The notes under the pieces were generated by a model. It saw only the letters and a list, made by a program, of their open reading frames with translations. It was not told the origin of the DNA and searched no databases. The translations under genes were made by a program, and so were the position numbers. From Thiomicrospira microaerophila (GTDB lineage: Bacteria > Pseudomonadota > Gammaproteobacteria > Thiomicrospirales > Thiomicrospiraceae): DNA of 64,000 nucleotides. Location: contig NZ_JYNN01000003.1 of the NCBI RefSeq assembly GCF_000934765.1, positions 1 to 64,000 on the forward strand, given 5' to 3'. Position 1 is the stretch's first letter; every line of letters starts with the position of its first letter. This document shows, one piece after another, positions 55,905-64,000 of this stretch.

Positions 55905-58697
55905 TTAATGAGATGCACATGGATTATCAACTAGCCATTGTTGATACCAGCTTTGGTAGTCTTCTGGCCTAGCAAATAAGAAGCCTTGCAGGTGTACCGT
56001 TTTCAAGGCGGTTAAATGTGCAAGCTGTTGCTCTGTTTCAACACCCTCTACAACCACATCTAAATGCATTTGCTGCGCCATTGCATAGATTGAAGATACC
56101 AAACTACGCTCCATACCCAGATCATCCATCGCCAGCACAAATGCGCGATCTATCTTAACCTCATCAACCGGCAGATGTTGCAAATAACTCAAAGACGAAT
56201 AACCTGTACCAAAGTCATCAATTGAAAACCTTACACCTATCGCTTTAAGCTGGTGCATCTTATCCACCACCTCTTCAAAGTCATCCAAAAACAACGACTC
56301 GGTTATCTCAATCATTAGACCTTTCGGTAGCGCACCCGATTCAGTAAGCAGGCGTTTAACCTGATCGACAAAATCTCGCTGATGGAAATGACGCGCACTA
56401 ATATTAACCGCCAGAGTAATCTCTGAGGACTGGTTCTGAATTTGCGCCAACAAACCACAGGCTTTGGCCAACACCCAGCTACCCAAATCAACAATTAAAT
56501 CGCTCTGCTCAGCCAACAGAATAAACATTCCAGGTGGAATTAAACCTTTTTCTGGATGCTCCCAGCGCACCAAACACTCCAAGCCGACCAACTTTTTATC
56601 CAACCTAACTTGAGGCTGAACATACAAACGCAACTGTTCCGCCTGAATACCATAGGCGAGATCTTTTTGCAGCAGATGCGCCTCCATTATTTGACTAGAC
56701 AAGGCCTGATCATAAACAACCAACCGCTTTTCCGATTGCGAACGCGCTTCTTTTAACGCTACTTCGGCATGACTCATGCATTGATGAATAGACTCTACTG
56801 TAGCCACGCCATCATCGACAACCAAAGGGGCGACACCTATTTTATAGTCTAATTTAAACCTTGTTTCTTTTAATTCAACATCATCTGACAAGGCTTGAAT
56901 TGATTTCTGGCCCAACATTTTCAGCCAATCGTCAACATGTTCGAACTCCGCTTTATTATCACAAAAAACGGCAAACTCATCGGCTACTAACCGTGCGACG
57001 ATACCCTGATCTTGAAACGCCAGTTGCAATCGCTGCCCCACGCTTTTTAACAAGGCATCACCCACATCAACGCCATGCAACTCATTAATAAATCGGAAAT
57101 GGGTCATATTTAACAGCACAATCGCACCCTTAACTGCAAGCTGCGGATGGCGCAATAAACAAGCATCCATCATCTCAATAATCTTATTGCGATTTGCTAG
57201 ACCAGTAAGTTCGTCAATGTACAACAATTCTTGAATGCGTTTTTCACGCAGCTTTTTCTCTGACAAATCACGCTGTATTCCCAGATAATGCGTTACCCTA
57301 CCTTCTTCATTTTTAACCGGCGAAATAATCGCTTGAGCGGGGTACACTTCGCCATTTTTGCGTTTATTGGATAGCTCACCGCGCCAAACTTTATCAGCAC
57401 TTAATATTTTCCACATTGATTGATAAATAGCATTGGATGTCAAACCTGATTGTAAAATTCGTGGATTTTTACCGCTAACCTCCTGCTGCTGATACCCCGT
57501 CATTTGCTCGAACATCGGGTTCATATAATGAATTCGCCCCTGTAAATCGGTAATAATAATCGACTCAGGACTCTGCTCAACCGCTTGGTTTAACAAACGC
57601 AGTTTCTCTAATGCATCGCGTAAGCGCTTACGCTCTAACTTCAATAAGCGTTGACGCTGCCCCATATACAACAGGACAGTTATCACCAATAAAATAAACA
57701 GCGCAAGACCTAAAACTAACTGCCAAAACCAAATTTCAATAAAATCCGTGATGGTAAAATCAAACTGATCAAACGGCTCTAAACGCAACTCACGCATTAA
57801 CAGATCAATTGTGCGATAATCGCCTGAAATCGTAAAGCCGGCAATTCCCATCGAGCGTGCTAACGCCCCCTCCCGAGGAATCCCTAACAAGGCTGATGCC
57901 ACTTGTCTTGCAACATCTTTATCAACGTAGGGCGTCGCTGCAAAAGGCCATTCAGGATACAAACGCGTGCTGGTCACAAAAGGAAAGTCCGGCAAACGCT
58001 GCGCATTGAGTAATTTAATCTGAGAAATATCTACCAAGCCTTGCGAGACCAAGTCCTCTAAGACCCCTGTTCTTACAAAGCCAATATCAGCCTCACCGCG
58101 TAATACAGCCGATACCGCATTACGTTGAGGCTGGCCTGTCTCCAAAACCACTGCATCTTGGGGTAAGCGCACGCCTTGCTGTAGTAATTCAAACGCTTGC
58201 ATTTGATAAGCACCCAAGGAGCTGATTGCAGCGGCTGCGATTCGCTTACCCTTGGCATCCTTAAGCGTCACAATATCGTTGCGATCATGGCGGGTAAAAA
58301 TAACCCCACCAAAACTATCCGTAACAAACGGCCCTTCAAGATTTAACATTGAAGCCAAAGGCGAGGTTAAACCACTGCGATAGGTCATTAACACATAATG
58401 CGCTGGCTGTGTAAGTACAAAATCGACCTGATTCTCGTCAACAGCCTTTTCCAGTTCACTAAGATGTAAAATTACTGTCTCAAATTTAAAGTCACTAAAC
58501 ACTTCATTTAAATAATCAGTTAAAGGCTGCCAGCGAACCAAAGTAGATTCTTTATCTCGAAACGCTAAAACCCCCACTTTATAAATAGGAATTTCAGTCT
58601 TGCTCACTACTTCAGACGATTCTTGTTGAGCAAACGCCGGGTTAAAAGACAGCAAAACGACCAAAAAACCTAGTAAAATTTTGTTTTTAATTTTCAC
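55905..58697 (-). CDS. PhnD-like sensor, PAS, degenerate GGDEF, EAL: probable c-di-GMP phosphodiesterase
   Basis: 930 aa. Signal peptide (LLGFLVVLLSFNPAFAQQ), then a periplasmic PhnD/phosphonate-binding-like domain (about 35-290; VDFVLTQPAHYVLM, GEADIGFVRTGVLE, TSTRLYPEWPFAATPYV), a membrane helix at about 323-345, PAS (about 375-480), GGDEF and EAL. The GGDEF site reads VADEF (571-575), so cyclase activity is doubtful. The EAL domain starts ECLVRW rather than EALVRW but keeps NISARHF, ITESLF, IDDFGTGYSSLSYL, KIDRAF and VEGVET, so it is likely active. A GTG at 58733 is upstream, but the GTG at 58697 gives a proper signal peptide. Last gene of the signalling operon, 48 bp after its neighbour. 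Confidence 0.88.
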   Translation of the reverse strand: MKIKNKILLGFLVVLLSFNPAFAQQESSEVVSKTEIPIYKVGVLAFRDKESTLVRWQPLTDYLNEVFSDFKFETVILHLSELEKAVDENQVDFVLTQPAHYVLMTYRSGLTSPLASMLNLEGPFVTDSFGGVIFTRHDRNDIVTLKDAKGKRIAAAAISSLGAYQMQAFELLQQGVRLPQDAVVLETGQPQRNAVSAVLRGEADIGFVRTGVLEDLVSQGLVDISQIKLLNAQRLPDFPFVTSTRLYPEWPFAATPYVDKDVARQVASALLGIPREGALARSMGIAGFTISGDYRTIDLLMRELRLEPFDQFDFTITDFIEIWFWQLVLGLALFILLVITVLLYMGQRQRLLKLERKRLRDALEKLRLLNQAVEQSPESIIITDLQGRIHYMNPMFEQMTGYQQQEVSGKNPRILQSGLTSNAIYQSMWKILSADKVWRGELSNKRKNGEVYPAQAIISPVKNEEGRVTHYLGIQRDLSEKKLREKRIQELLYIDELTGLANRNKIIEMMDACLLRHPQLAVKGAIVLLNMTHFRFINELHGVDVGDALLKSVGQRLQLAFQDQGIVARLVADEFAVFCDNKAEFEHVDDWLKMLGQKSIQALSDDVELKETRFKLDYKIGVAPLVVDDGVATVESIHQCMSHAEVALKEARSQSEKRLVVYDQALSSQIMEAHLLQKDLAYGIQAEQLRLYVQPQVRLDKKLVGLECLVRWEHPEKGLIPPGMFILLAEQSDLIVDLGSWVLAKACGLLAQIQNQSSEITLAVNISARHFHQRDFVDQVKRLLTESGALPKGLMIEITESLFLDDFEEVVDKMHQLKAIGVRFSIDDFGTGYSSLSYLQHLPVDEVKIDRAFVLAMDDLGMERSLVSSIYAMAQQMHLDVVVEGVETEQQLAHLTALKTVHLQGFLFARPEDYQSWYQQWLVDNPCASH

Positions 58698-58781
58698 ACT
58701 ACACCCATAATTTAAATCCAAGATATTTTTCACACGACTAAAAATTTACCGACCTTAACCCGCATTTATGAAATATCCGGG

Positions 58782-61628
58782 TTAAACACTAATAATTTCC
58801 AGCCCAGCTAATTGCGACCATTTGGTTTTTTCCTCATCCCACTGCTTAGCCAACACAATATGCGTTATATCAGGCTGGCTTGATAACAAGGCCTCTGCCT
58901 TATCTAGGCTACCCGCGACCTTAACCCTGCCTTGTATTTGATACTGCTGCGCTAGAGTTTTGAGCGTTTGCGTATCCGGGTGAACAATTAAATACACTGG
59001 CTTTGGTGATGAAACGAGCTGTTTATCGCCAATCCACTGTTGAAAACTCTCAATCAATGCCAGCCTGTTTATCGGTTTCGACAAATGATCATTCATCCCT
59101 GCCGCTAGCGCTTTTTCCTTGTCTTCAATCATCGCCGCCGCCGTCAGTGCAATAATCGGAATACTAGGATTAAACTCACGAATACGTTTGGTCGCTTGAT
59201 AGCCATCTAACACCGGCATTTGAATATCCATCAAAATCAAATCAAAGTCTTGGTCTTTCGCCTTACTGACCGCTACTTCACCATTGTTAGCCACTTCAAA
59301 TCGAATGCCCAGTTGTTTTAGCTGATCACCGGCCACCTCTTGGTTGATTTCATTGTCCTCGACCAACAATATCCGCGCATTAAATTTTTGTATATGTTGC
59401 GCGTCATACAAACCTTTTTTGCTCTCTTGCGTTTTTAATTGCGCTAACTCTTCTGGCTTAAGCATCTCAAACGGCAAGCTAAACTTGAACACACTGCCCT
59501 GCCCCAATTCGGATTGCAGTTTGACACCTTCACCACCCATTAGTTGCACCAATTTTTCACTGATAGTCAGCCCCAACCCTGTGCCGCCATATTGACGCGT
59601 AATCGAATCATCAGCTTGACTAAAGGGCTTAAATAACCGCTGCTGTTGCTCAAGGGTAATACCTTTACCGGTATCCTGCACCTCAAAATGCAACCAGGCC
59701 TGGTGATTATCCTCGGTATTTTGCAAAGCAATGCGAACCGTAACCGCACCCTGTTCCGTAAACTTAATCGAGTTGCTAATCAAGTTGGTTAAAACCTGAC
59801 GCAAGCGTAAGTCATCACCCATGTAGCCAGCGGCAAGGCGAGTGTCTATCTCTTGCTTGAGTTCAACACCCTTTTCTTGCGCCTTGGGTTGATAAACCTC
59901 AAACAAGTCCGCAACAAGCTCTTGTAGATTAAACGGCTGAGGATTTAGATTTAAACGTCCTGCCTCAATTTTAGATATATCCAATATATCATTGATAATG
60001 CCCAGCAAGAGTGAGCCAGAGTAATAAATTTTATGCAATCGTTGATGCAATTGTTCCACATCATATTCTGTTTGTCCGAGTTCACTCAACCCCAAAATAC
60101 CATTCATCGGTGTGCGGATTTCATGGCTCATGTTTGCCAAAAAGTTAGATTTAGTCTGATTAGCCTGTTCAGCGATACGTGTTTGCTCCACCAAGCGCTG
60201 GTTAGCGATTTCAAGTTCGGTGATATCCACCATGGTGATTAAATAAAGCTTTAGTTCATCTGAGTAAACGGCGCTACATTTGAAATAGGTATGTTGACCG
60301 TGAAAGTTTACGATGGCCTTGTGCTGTTGATTAGGCTGGGCAATCATGACTTTTAGCCATTGCATTTCGGTATAGTTGAAAAGATAACCGGGTTGCTCAA
60401 TAAACAAATCACAGATACATTTATAATCCTGTTTAAAGGCATCAAGAGTAGCATAGTGACCCTTAAAGAAGCGTAAAAACCCACCACTCACATCAATTAG
60501 TTCAACACCATCATTGACTAGCACTAATTCGTCTTGGCTAGACAACAGCGCTTGACTATATAGGCTCGCCTCTCTGGCTTTTCTCACGCTCACTAACAGA
60601 CTAATTAGCGCAACAATCAAACCAAAACCAAACACAATCGCCCAACCTATCGCCACGCCATATTGATTAACCAAATCCTGCCAGGTTATCGCATCACGCT
60701 GGTCAAAGGGCGGAATACGCAGAGCGCGAGATAAACCCTCAACCCCTAGATAGTCAGCTGGAACGGTAAATCCATAAACCCGATTTTCAGGTGCCGCCAA
60801 TTCTTCAAACTCCAGTCCTAACATCGCGGCTGTTATATGACGCTTGGCACTCTCCGTTACATGCGGCATGGCAAACACCGGCCACTCTGGATAAAGTCGT
60901 GTGGAGATAACATGCGGAAAATCAGGCCGATACTGCGCATTGATCACTTTAACCTGCGAAGTGTCAATCCAGCCTCGATCTGTCATTCCTTCAATAATGC
61001 CATCACGAATAAAACCCACTTCAGCGTCACCATTAATGATCGACAATACCGTATCGCTGTGCGAGCCTATAAATTGGACGGCTTTAGGATCAATCTTAAT
61101 ACCCGCCAAATATAACTCGTAGGCTTGGGCGCGATAGCCACCCATGAACTCTTCTCCTGGTGCGACAATCGTCTTGTTTTTGATATCACTTAAATTATTT
61201 ATACCCTTATTGTCAGCACGCACGATAATCACCCCCGCCAATGATTTCATCGTTTGTCCTTGATGGTTTTTGACGAGGGTTGCCAATGCGCCGGTTACTT
61301 CGAACTTTTGTCGTGCAACTAAAAAGTGAGTCGGATTAGTTGTGACAAAATCCAGCGTTTTATTGCGCAAACCTTGATAAATCTGTTCTTGACTAAGAAT
61401 CTGCAGTTCAAGATGTTCATGACTAAGTTTACGGTTAAGTGCATCAATCACCGGCGCAAATTCCTCATGGGTGCGCTCCACCCCCTTATGAGCAAACACC
61501 CCAAACTGATAAACCTGCTTCTCCCCCACCGAAGCCTGCGCCGATGAGAAAATTTGTAAAAACAACATCAAGGCAAGCGTGATAACAAGGTAAAACCCAG
61601 TTAAATACTGATCTCGAATTTTATTCAC
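58782..61628 (-). CDS. Hybrid histidine kinase with PhnD-like periplasmic sensor
   Basis: 948 aa. Signal sequence (TGFYLVITLALMLFLQIFSS), PhnD-like periplasmic domain (about 40-305; LDFVTTNPTHFLVA, GDAEVGFIRDGIIE, STRLYPEWPVFAMPHV), membrane helix 324-347, PAS-like region (360-470), HisKA with His502 ([13 protein letters not shown]), HATPase (NLISNSIKF, GGTGLGLTISEKL), and a receiver with acceptor Asp in [13 protein letters not shown]. The last 75 residues (VYLIVHPDTQTLKTLAQQYQ and on) look like a degraded second receiver without the acidic site. Overlaps the upstream REC-GGDEF gene by 8 bp. The ligand may be a phosphorus oxyanion or another small molecule; not decided by sequence. Confidence 0.9.
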   Translation of the reverse strand: MNKIRDQYLTGFYLVITLALMLFLQIFSSAQASVGEKQVYQFGVFAHKGVERTHEEFAPVIDALNRKLSHEHLELQILSQEQIYQGLRNKTLDFVTTNPTHFLVARQKFEVTGALATLVKNHQGQTMKSLAGVIIVRADNKGINNLSDIKNKTIVAPGEEFMGGYRAQAYELYLAGIKIDPKAVQFIGSHSDTVLSIINGDAEVGFIRDGIIEGMTDRGWIDTSQVKVINAQYRPDFPHVISTRLYPEWPVFAMPHVTESAKRHITAAMLGLEFEELAAPENRVYGFTVPADYLGVEGLSRALRIPPFDQRDAITWQDLVNQYGVAIGWAIVFGFGLIVALISLLVSVRKAREASLYSQALLSSQDELVLVNDGVELIDVSGGFLRFFKGHYATLDAFKQDYKCICDLFIEQPGYLFNYTEMQWLKVMIAQPNQQHKAIVNFHGQHTYFKCSAVYSDELKLYLITMVDITELEIANQRLVEQTRIAEQANQTKSNFLANMSHEIRTPMNGILGLSELGQTEYDVEQLHQRLHKIYYSGSLLLGIINDILDISKIEAGRLNLNPQPFNLQELVADLFEVYQPKAQEKGVELKQEIDTRLAAGYMGDDLRLRQVLTNLISNSIKFTEQGAVTVRIALQNTEDNHQAWLHFEVQDTGKGITLEQQQRLFKPFSQADDSITRQYGGTGLGLTISEKLVQLMGGEGVKLQSELGQGSVFKFSLPFEMLKPEELAQLKTQESKKGLYDAQHIQKFNARILLVEDNEINQEVAGDQLKQLGIRFEVANNGEVAVSKAKDQDFDLILMDIQMPVLDGYQATKRIREFNPSIPIIALTAAAMIEDKEKALAAGMNDHLSKPINRLALIESFQQWIGDKQLVSSPKPVYLIVHPDTQTLKTLAQQYQIQGRVKVAGSLDKAEALLSSQPDITHIVLAKQWDEEKTKWSQLAGLEIISV
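59693..59704. repeat. Dispersed palindrome ACCAGGCCTGGT, copy 15
   Basis: Inside the PhnD-sensor kinase gene, read as HQAWL. Confidence 0.85.
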
Positions 61629-62529
61629 TTAAGTCTTCCTTAAATACGCAAAACTGGTTTTTGCCAGCTTGTTTGGCTTGGTACATGGCTTGGTCGGCTT
61701 GACGTAATAATTGGGTGCCATCGGTTGATTGAGCCTGTGGATAGGTTGTCACACCAATACTCGCGGTCACATGCAACGCATTGTCGTGATAACAAAATGG
61801 CTTGGCAACAACCTCTAGTAAGCGTTGCAATAGACTATGGCAAGCCTTAGGGTCGGGGATATCCAACAGCAGCGCAATAAACTCATCGCCGCCCAGTCTT
61901 GCAAGTGTATCACCCTCGCGCAGCTCGGCTTGCAAGCGTTGTGCCAGTGTTTTCAACAGATAATCGCCCGCCTCATGACCATAGGTGTCGTTCACCGGTT
62001 TAAAGCCATCGAGATCAATAAACACTAGCGCTAAGCCTTGTTGACGACGCGCCGCTTGCGCCATCGCTTGATGAAGGCGGTCGGCCAATAGACTACGATT
62101 GGGCAATCCGGTTAGCGCATCATAATAAGCCATTTGATCGAGTTGTTTTCGGGCTTGGTCGCGCGCGAGGATGTTACGAATACGTAATTGCAAAATCGGC
62201 AACGAAAAAGGCTTGGTAATAAAATCATCCGCACCCAACTCCAACCCTTTTACATGCGTTTCATGGCGATCATCGGCGGTCACTAAAATCACCGCCATCG
62301 TGCGCCCCCAGTTGGATTGGCGAATATGCGTCAATACTTCTAAACCGTCCATTTCAGGCATCATAATGTCAAGCAAAACTAAATCAGGGCGCAGTGATTC
62401 AGCTAGGCGAAGCGCTTCCTTGCCTGAGGTGACAACGGAAACTTGATATAGCTCACCCAAGACACCGAGCATGATTTGTAGGTTAGTTGGATGATCATCC
62501 ACTACCAAAATTTTGGCTTTTTCACTCAT
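61621..62529 (-). CDS. Response regulator with diguanylate cyclase (REC-GGDEF)
   Basis: 302 aa. Receiver with Asp54 (LVLLDIMMPEMDG) and Lys in ITKPFS, then a GGDEF domain with an intact active site RLGGDEFIAL (213-217) and an RxxD inhibitory site five residues before it (REGD, 204-207), so it should make c-di-GMP with product inhibition. WspR/PleD-like layout. Four bp after the kinase gene upstream and overlapping the next, so it is probably the output of one of these kinases. Confidence 0.94.
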   Translation of the reverse strand: MSEKAKILVVDDHPTNLQIMLGVLGELYQVSVVTSGKEALRLAESLRPDLVLLDIMMPEMDGLEVLTHIRQSNWGRTMAVILVTADDRHETHVKGLELGADDFITKPFSLPILQLRIRNILARDQARKQLDQMAYYDALTGLPNRSLLADRLHQAMAQAARRQQGLALVFIDLDGFKPVNDTYGHEAGDYLLKTLAQRLQAELREGDTLARLGGDEFIALLLDIPDPKACHSLLQRLLEVVAKPFCYHDNALHVTASIGVTTYPQAQSTDGTQLLRQADQAMYQAKQAGKNQFCVFKEDLSE

Positions 62530-62532
62530 TCA

Positions 62533-64000
62533 TTACACTTTTTTTTCATAGTGATCTAATATCCATTTTACCCTGTCAGCTGCATTAATAAAATCATAAG
62601 CATCATTCATTTTCTTTATACCTTGTAAATTTGTATAAAATTTACTTGCCGGTGAGGAATCCATAATTCGATTAAAATCCGCTATTGACTCAAATCTTGC
62701 CTGCTCCAGCAGAGGTAAAATCGCTCGGAGCTGTGTCATTAGCTCATCCTCATTAAACACAGACTGTATTCCTATATCATCATCTATTTCGTTGGTAGGC
62801 TTAGTGGTTTTTGAAACAGACAAATACCGAGCTAATACCTCGACAAACTTGGCTTGGTTTAGCGGTTTAGTTAGATAATCATTCATCCCTAATGCCAAGC
62901 ACTTTTGGCGATTTTCTTCAAACGCATCCGCTGTTAAGGCGATAATCGGAATGGGCTTGCGTTGTTGCTCGGCCTCCCATTCTCGAATTTGCTCGGTGGC
63001 CTGATAGCCGTCTAAAATCGGCATTTGAATATCCATCAAAATCAAGTCAAATTCATCATGCTCTGCCTGCACTATTTCTAGCGCTTGCTGACCATTTTCA
63101 GCTAACACGCAACGCAAACCAAATTCCTGTAACTGGTTTTCAACCACCAGCTGATTAATCTCGTTATCCTCTACAATCAACACGCGTCCGTTAAATCTAG
63201 GCAAAACGGGGGGTTCCACCTTGATTTGATTAGGCGCTGCTTGTTCAAAACAAGCGGGTTGCAATAATACTTTAAACCAAAACCGTGATCCTTGTCCTAT
63301 TTCGCTTTCCACGCCGACTTCACCACCCATCAACTCCGCTAGCTTCTGCACAATCGACAAGCCCAACCCTGTGCCACCATATTGGCGAGTACTGGTGTTG
63401 TCTAATTGAGAAAAAGGTTTAAACAATTGAGCTTGCTGCTGTGGTGCTATACCTATACCCGTATCTGTTACTGAAAACTCAATAACCCCCTTATCGCTCA
63501 AAGGTTTTGCCTGAAGATGAATATCCCCTTGATAAGTAAACTTAATCGCATTATTTACCAGATTATTAAGCATTTGACGCAAGCGTTGCTCATCCGCTTG
63601 ATAAAGCACACCTTCTTCACCCATCCATTGCGCATCAATTAACAAATCCTTTTCTTGTGCCGTGCCTTGAAACAAGGCCGTTGTTTCTTGCAAAACTTGC
63701 TCGATATCAACCAGGCCTGGTTGCAAAGTCAACTTACCCGCTTCGACTTTCGACAGGTCTAAAATATCATTTAATAAGCGCAACAAGGTTTCACCCGAAT
63801 GCATAATCGTTTGGCAGTAGATGCGATAATTTTCATCGCTCGGCTTAGTGGAAAGTAACAATTGCGCCATCCCCAAAATACCATTCATCGGTGTACGGAT
63901 TTCATGGCTCATCGTGGCTAAGAATCGGCTTTTGGCGATATTGGCCGCTTCGGCTTGCTGTTTATGTTGCTCTGTTTGATCAAGCAACTGCTCTAAGCGT
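62533..64000 (-). CDS. Hybrid sensor histidine kinase, N-terminus beyond the window
   Basis: The frame is open to the right edge ([20 protein letters not shown] and on), so upstream sensor domains are missing. Visible: HisKA ([20 protein letters not shown]), HATPase ([39 protein letters not shown]), receiver with acceptor Asp in [17 protein letters not shown], and a C-terminal helical region of about 85 residues that is not a recognisable HPt (no HxxKG). First visible gene of the operon that continues with REC-GGDEF. Confidence 0.9.
   Translation of the reverse strand, partial: RLEQLLDQTEQHKQQAEAANIAKSRFLATMSHEIRTPMNGILGMAQLLLSTKPSDENYRIYCQTIMHSGETLLRLLNDILDLSKVEAGKLTLQPGLVDIEQVLQETTALFQGTAQEKDLLIDAQWMGEEGVLYQADEQRLRQMLNNLVNNAIKFTYQGDIHLQAKPLSDKGVIEFSVTDTGIGIAPQQQAQLFKPFSQLDNTSTRQYGGTGLGLSIVQKLAELMGGEVGVESEIGQGSRFWFKVLLQPACFEQAAPNQIKVEPPVLPRFNGRVLIVEDNEINQLVVENQLQEFGLRCVLAENGQQALEIVQAEHDEFDLILMDIQMPILDGYQATEQIREWEAEQQRKPIPIIALTADAFEENRQKCLALGMNDYLTKPLNQAKFVEVLARYLSVSKTTKPTNEIDDDIGIQSVFNEDELMTQLRAILPLLEQARFESIADFNRIMDSSPASKFYTNLQGIKKMNDAYDFINAADRVKWILDHYEKKV
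63710..63721. repeat. Dispersed palindrome ACCAGGCCTGGT, copy 16
   Basis: Inside the partial hybrid kinase gene, read as PGLV; full AACCAGGCCTGGTT form. Confidence 0.85.

Overview
The window is a compact, almost wholly coding bacterial chromosome segment of about 45-50% G+C by eye. It fits a gammaproteobacterium, most likely a sulfur-oxidising Thiomicrospira/Hydrogenovibrio/Thiomicrorhabdus-type organism. The support is the gammaproteobacterial gene order (yajC-secDF, ffh/ypjD/corB, mlaFEDCB-ibaG-murA, lptCAB-hpf), a periplasmic rhodanese, a cytochrome bc1 operon, a short-form HisG and heavy use of PAS/chemotaxis and c-di-GMP signalling. The assignment is inference; no rRNA, tRNA, CRISPR array, insertion sequence or prophage was seen.

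Layout. 1-487: 5' part of an AAA-ATPase-like gene. 726-11720: four consecutive minus-strand chemoreceptors; three have an N-terminal Aer-type PAS plus two membrane helices, and one is a soluble PAS-PAS receptor. Two of them share an almost identical 865-bp 3' end. 11909-12337: secreted rhodanese. 12520-20152: an AddA/AddB-like helicase-nuclease pair, translationally coupled to a YhcG-type nuclease and to a remnant of a type I methylase (hsdM). 20164-27443: ygjP-like protease, prfC, secF, secD, yajC, ffh (minus). 27541-30503: ypjD, corB, an inositol monophosphatase (plus). 30569-34240: hybrid histidine kinase and radA. 34297-36826: petABC (bc1 complex). 36977-42309: nif3-like, hisC, hisD, hisG, murA, ibaG. 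42329-46995: an ABC-2 exporter inserted into the mlaFEDCB phospholipid-transport operon. 47740-51533: yrbG, kdsC, lptC, lptA, lptB, hpf (plus). 51614-55704: mutS, a thioredoxin-TPR protein and a small secreted protein. 55905-64000: a four-gene signalling operon with two proteins that sense through PhnD-like periplasmic domains.

Working together: LPS and outer-membrane upkeep (kdsC, lptCAB, mla, murA) and protein export (sec, ffh) form housekeeping blocks. The chemoreceptors, bc1 complex and rhodanese look like a respiration/redox-taxis group, and several carry the same AT-rich 20-bp box upstream.

The most striking non-gene signal is a dispersed perfect palindrome, CCAGGCCTGG, usually inside ACCAGGCCTGGT. 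I found 16 exact copies, 15 inside genes and 7 inside the addA/addB pair, where a 64-kb random sequence would give well under one. It behaves like a highly iterated palindrome and is the best candidate for something undescribed.
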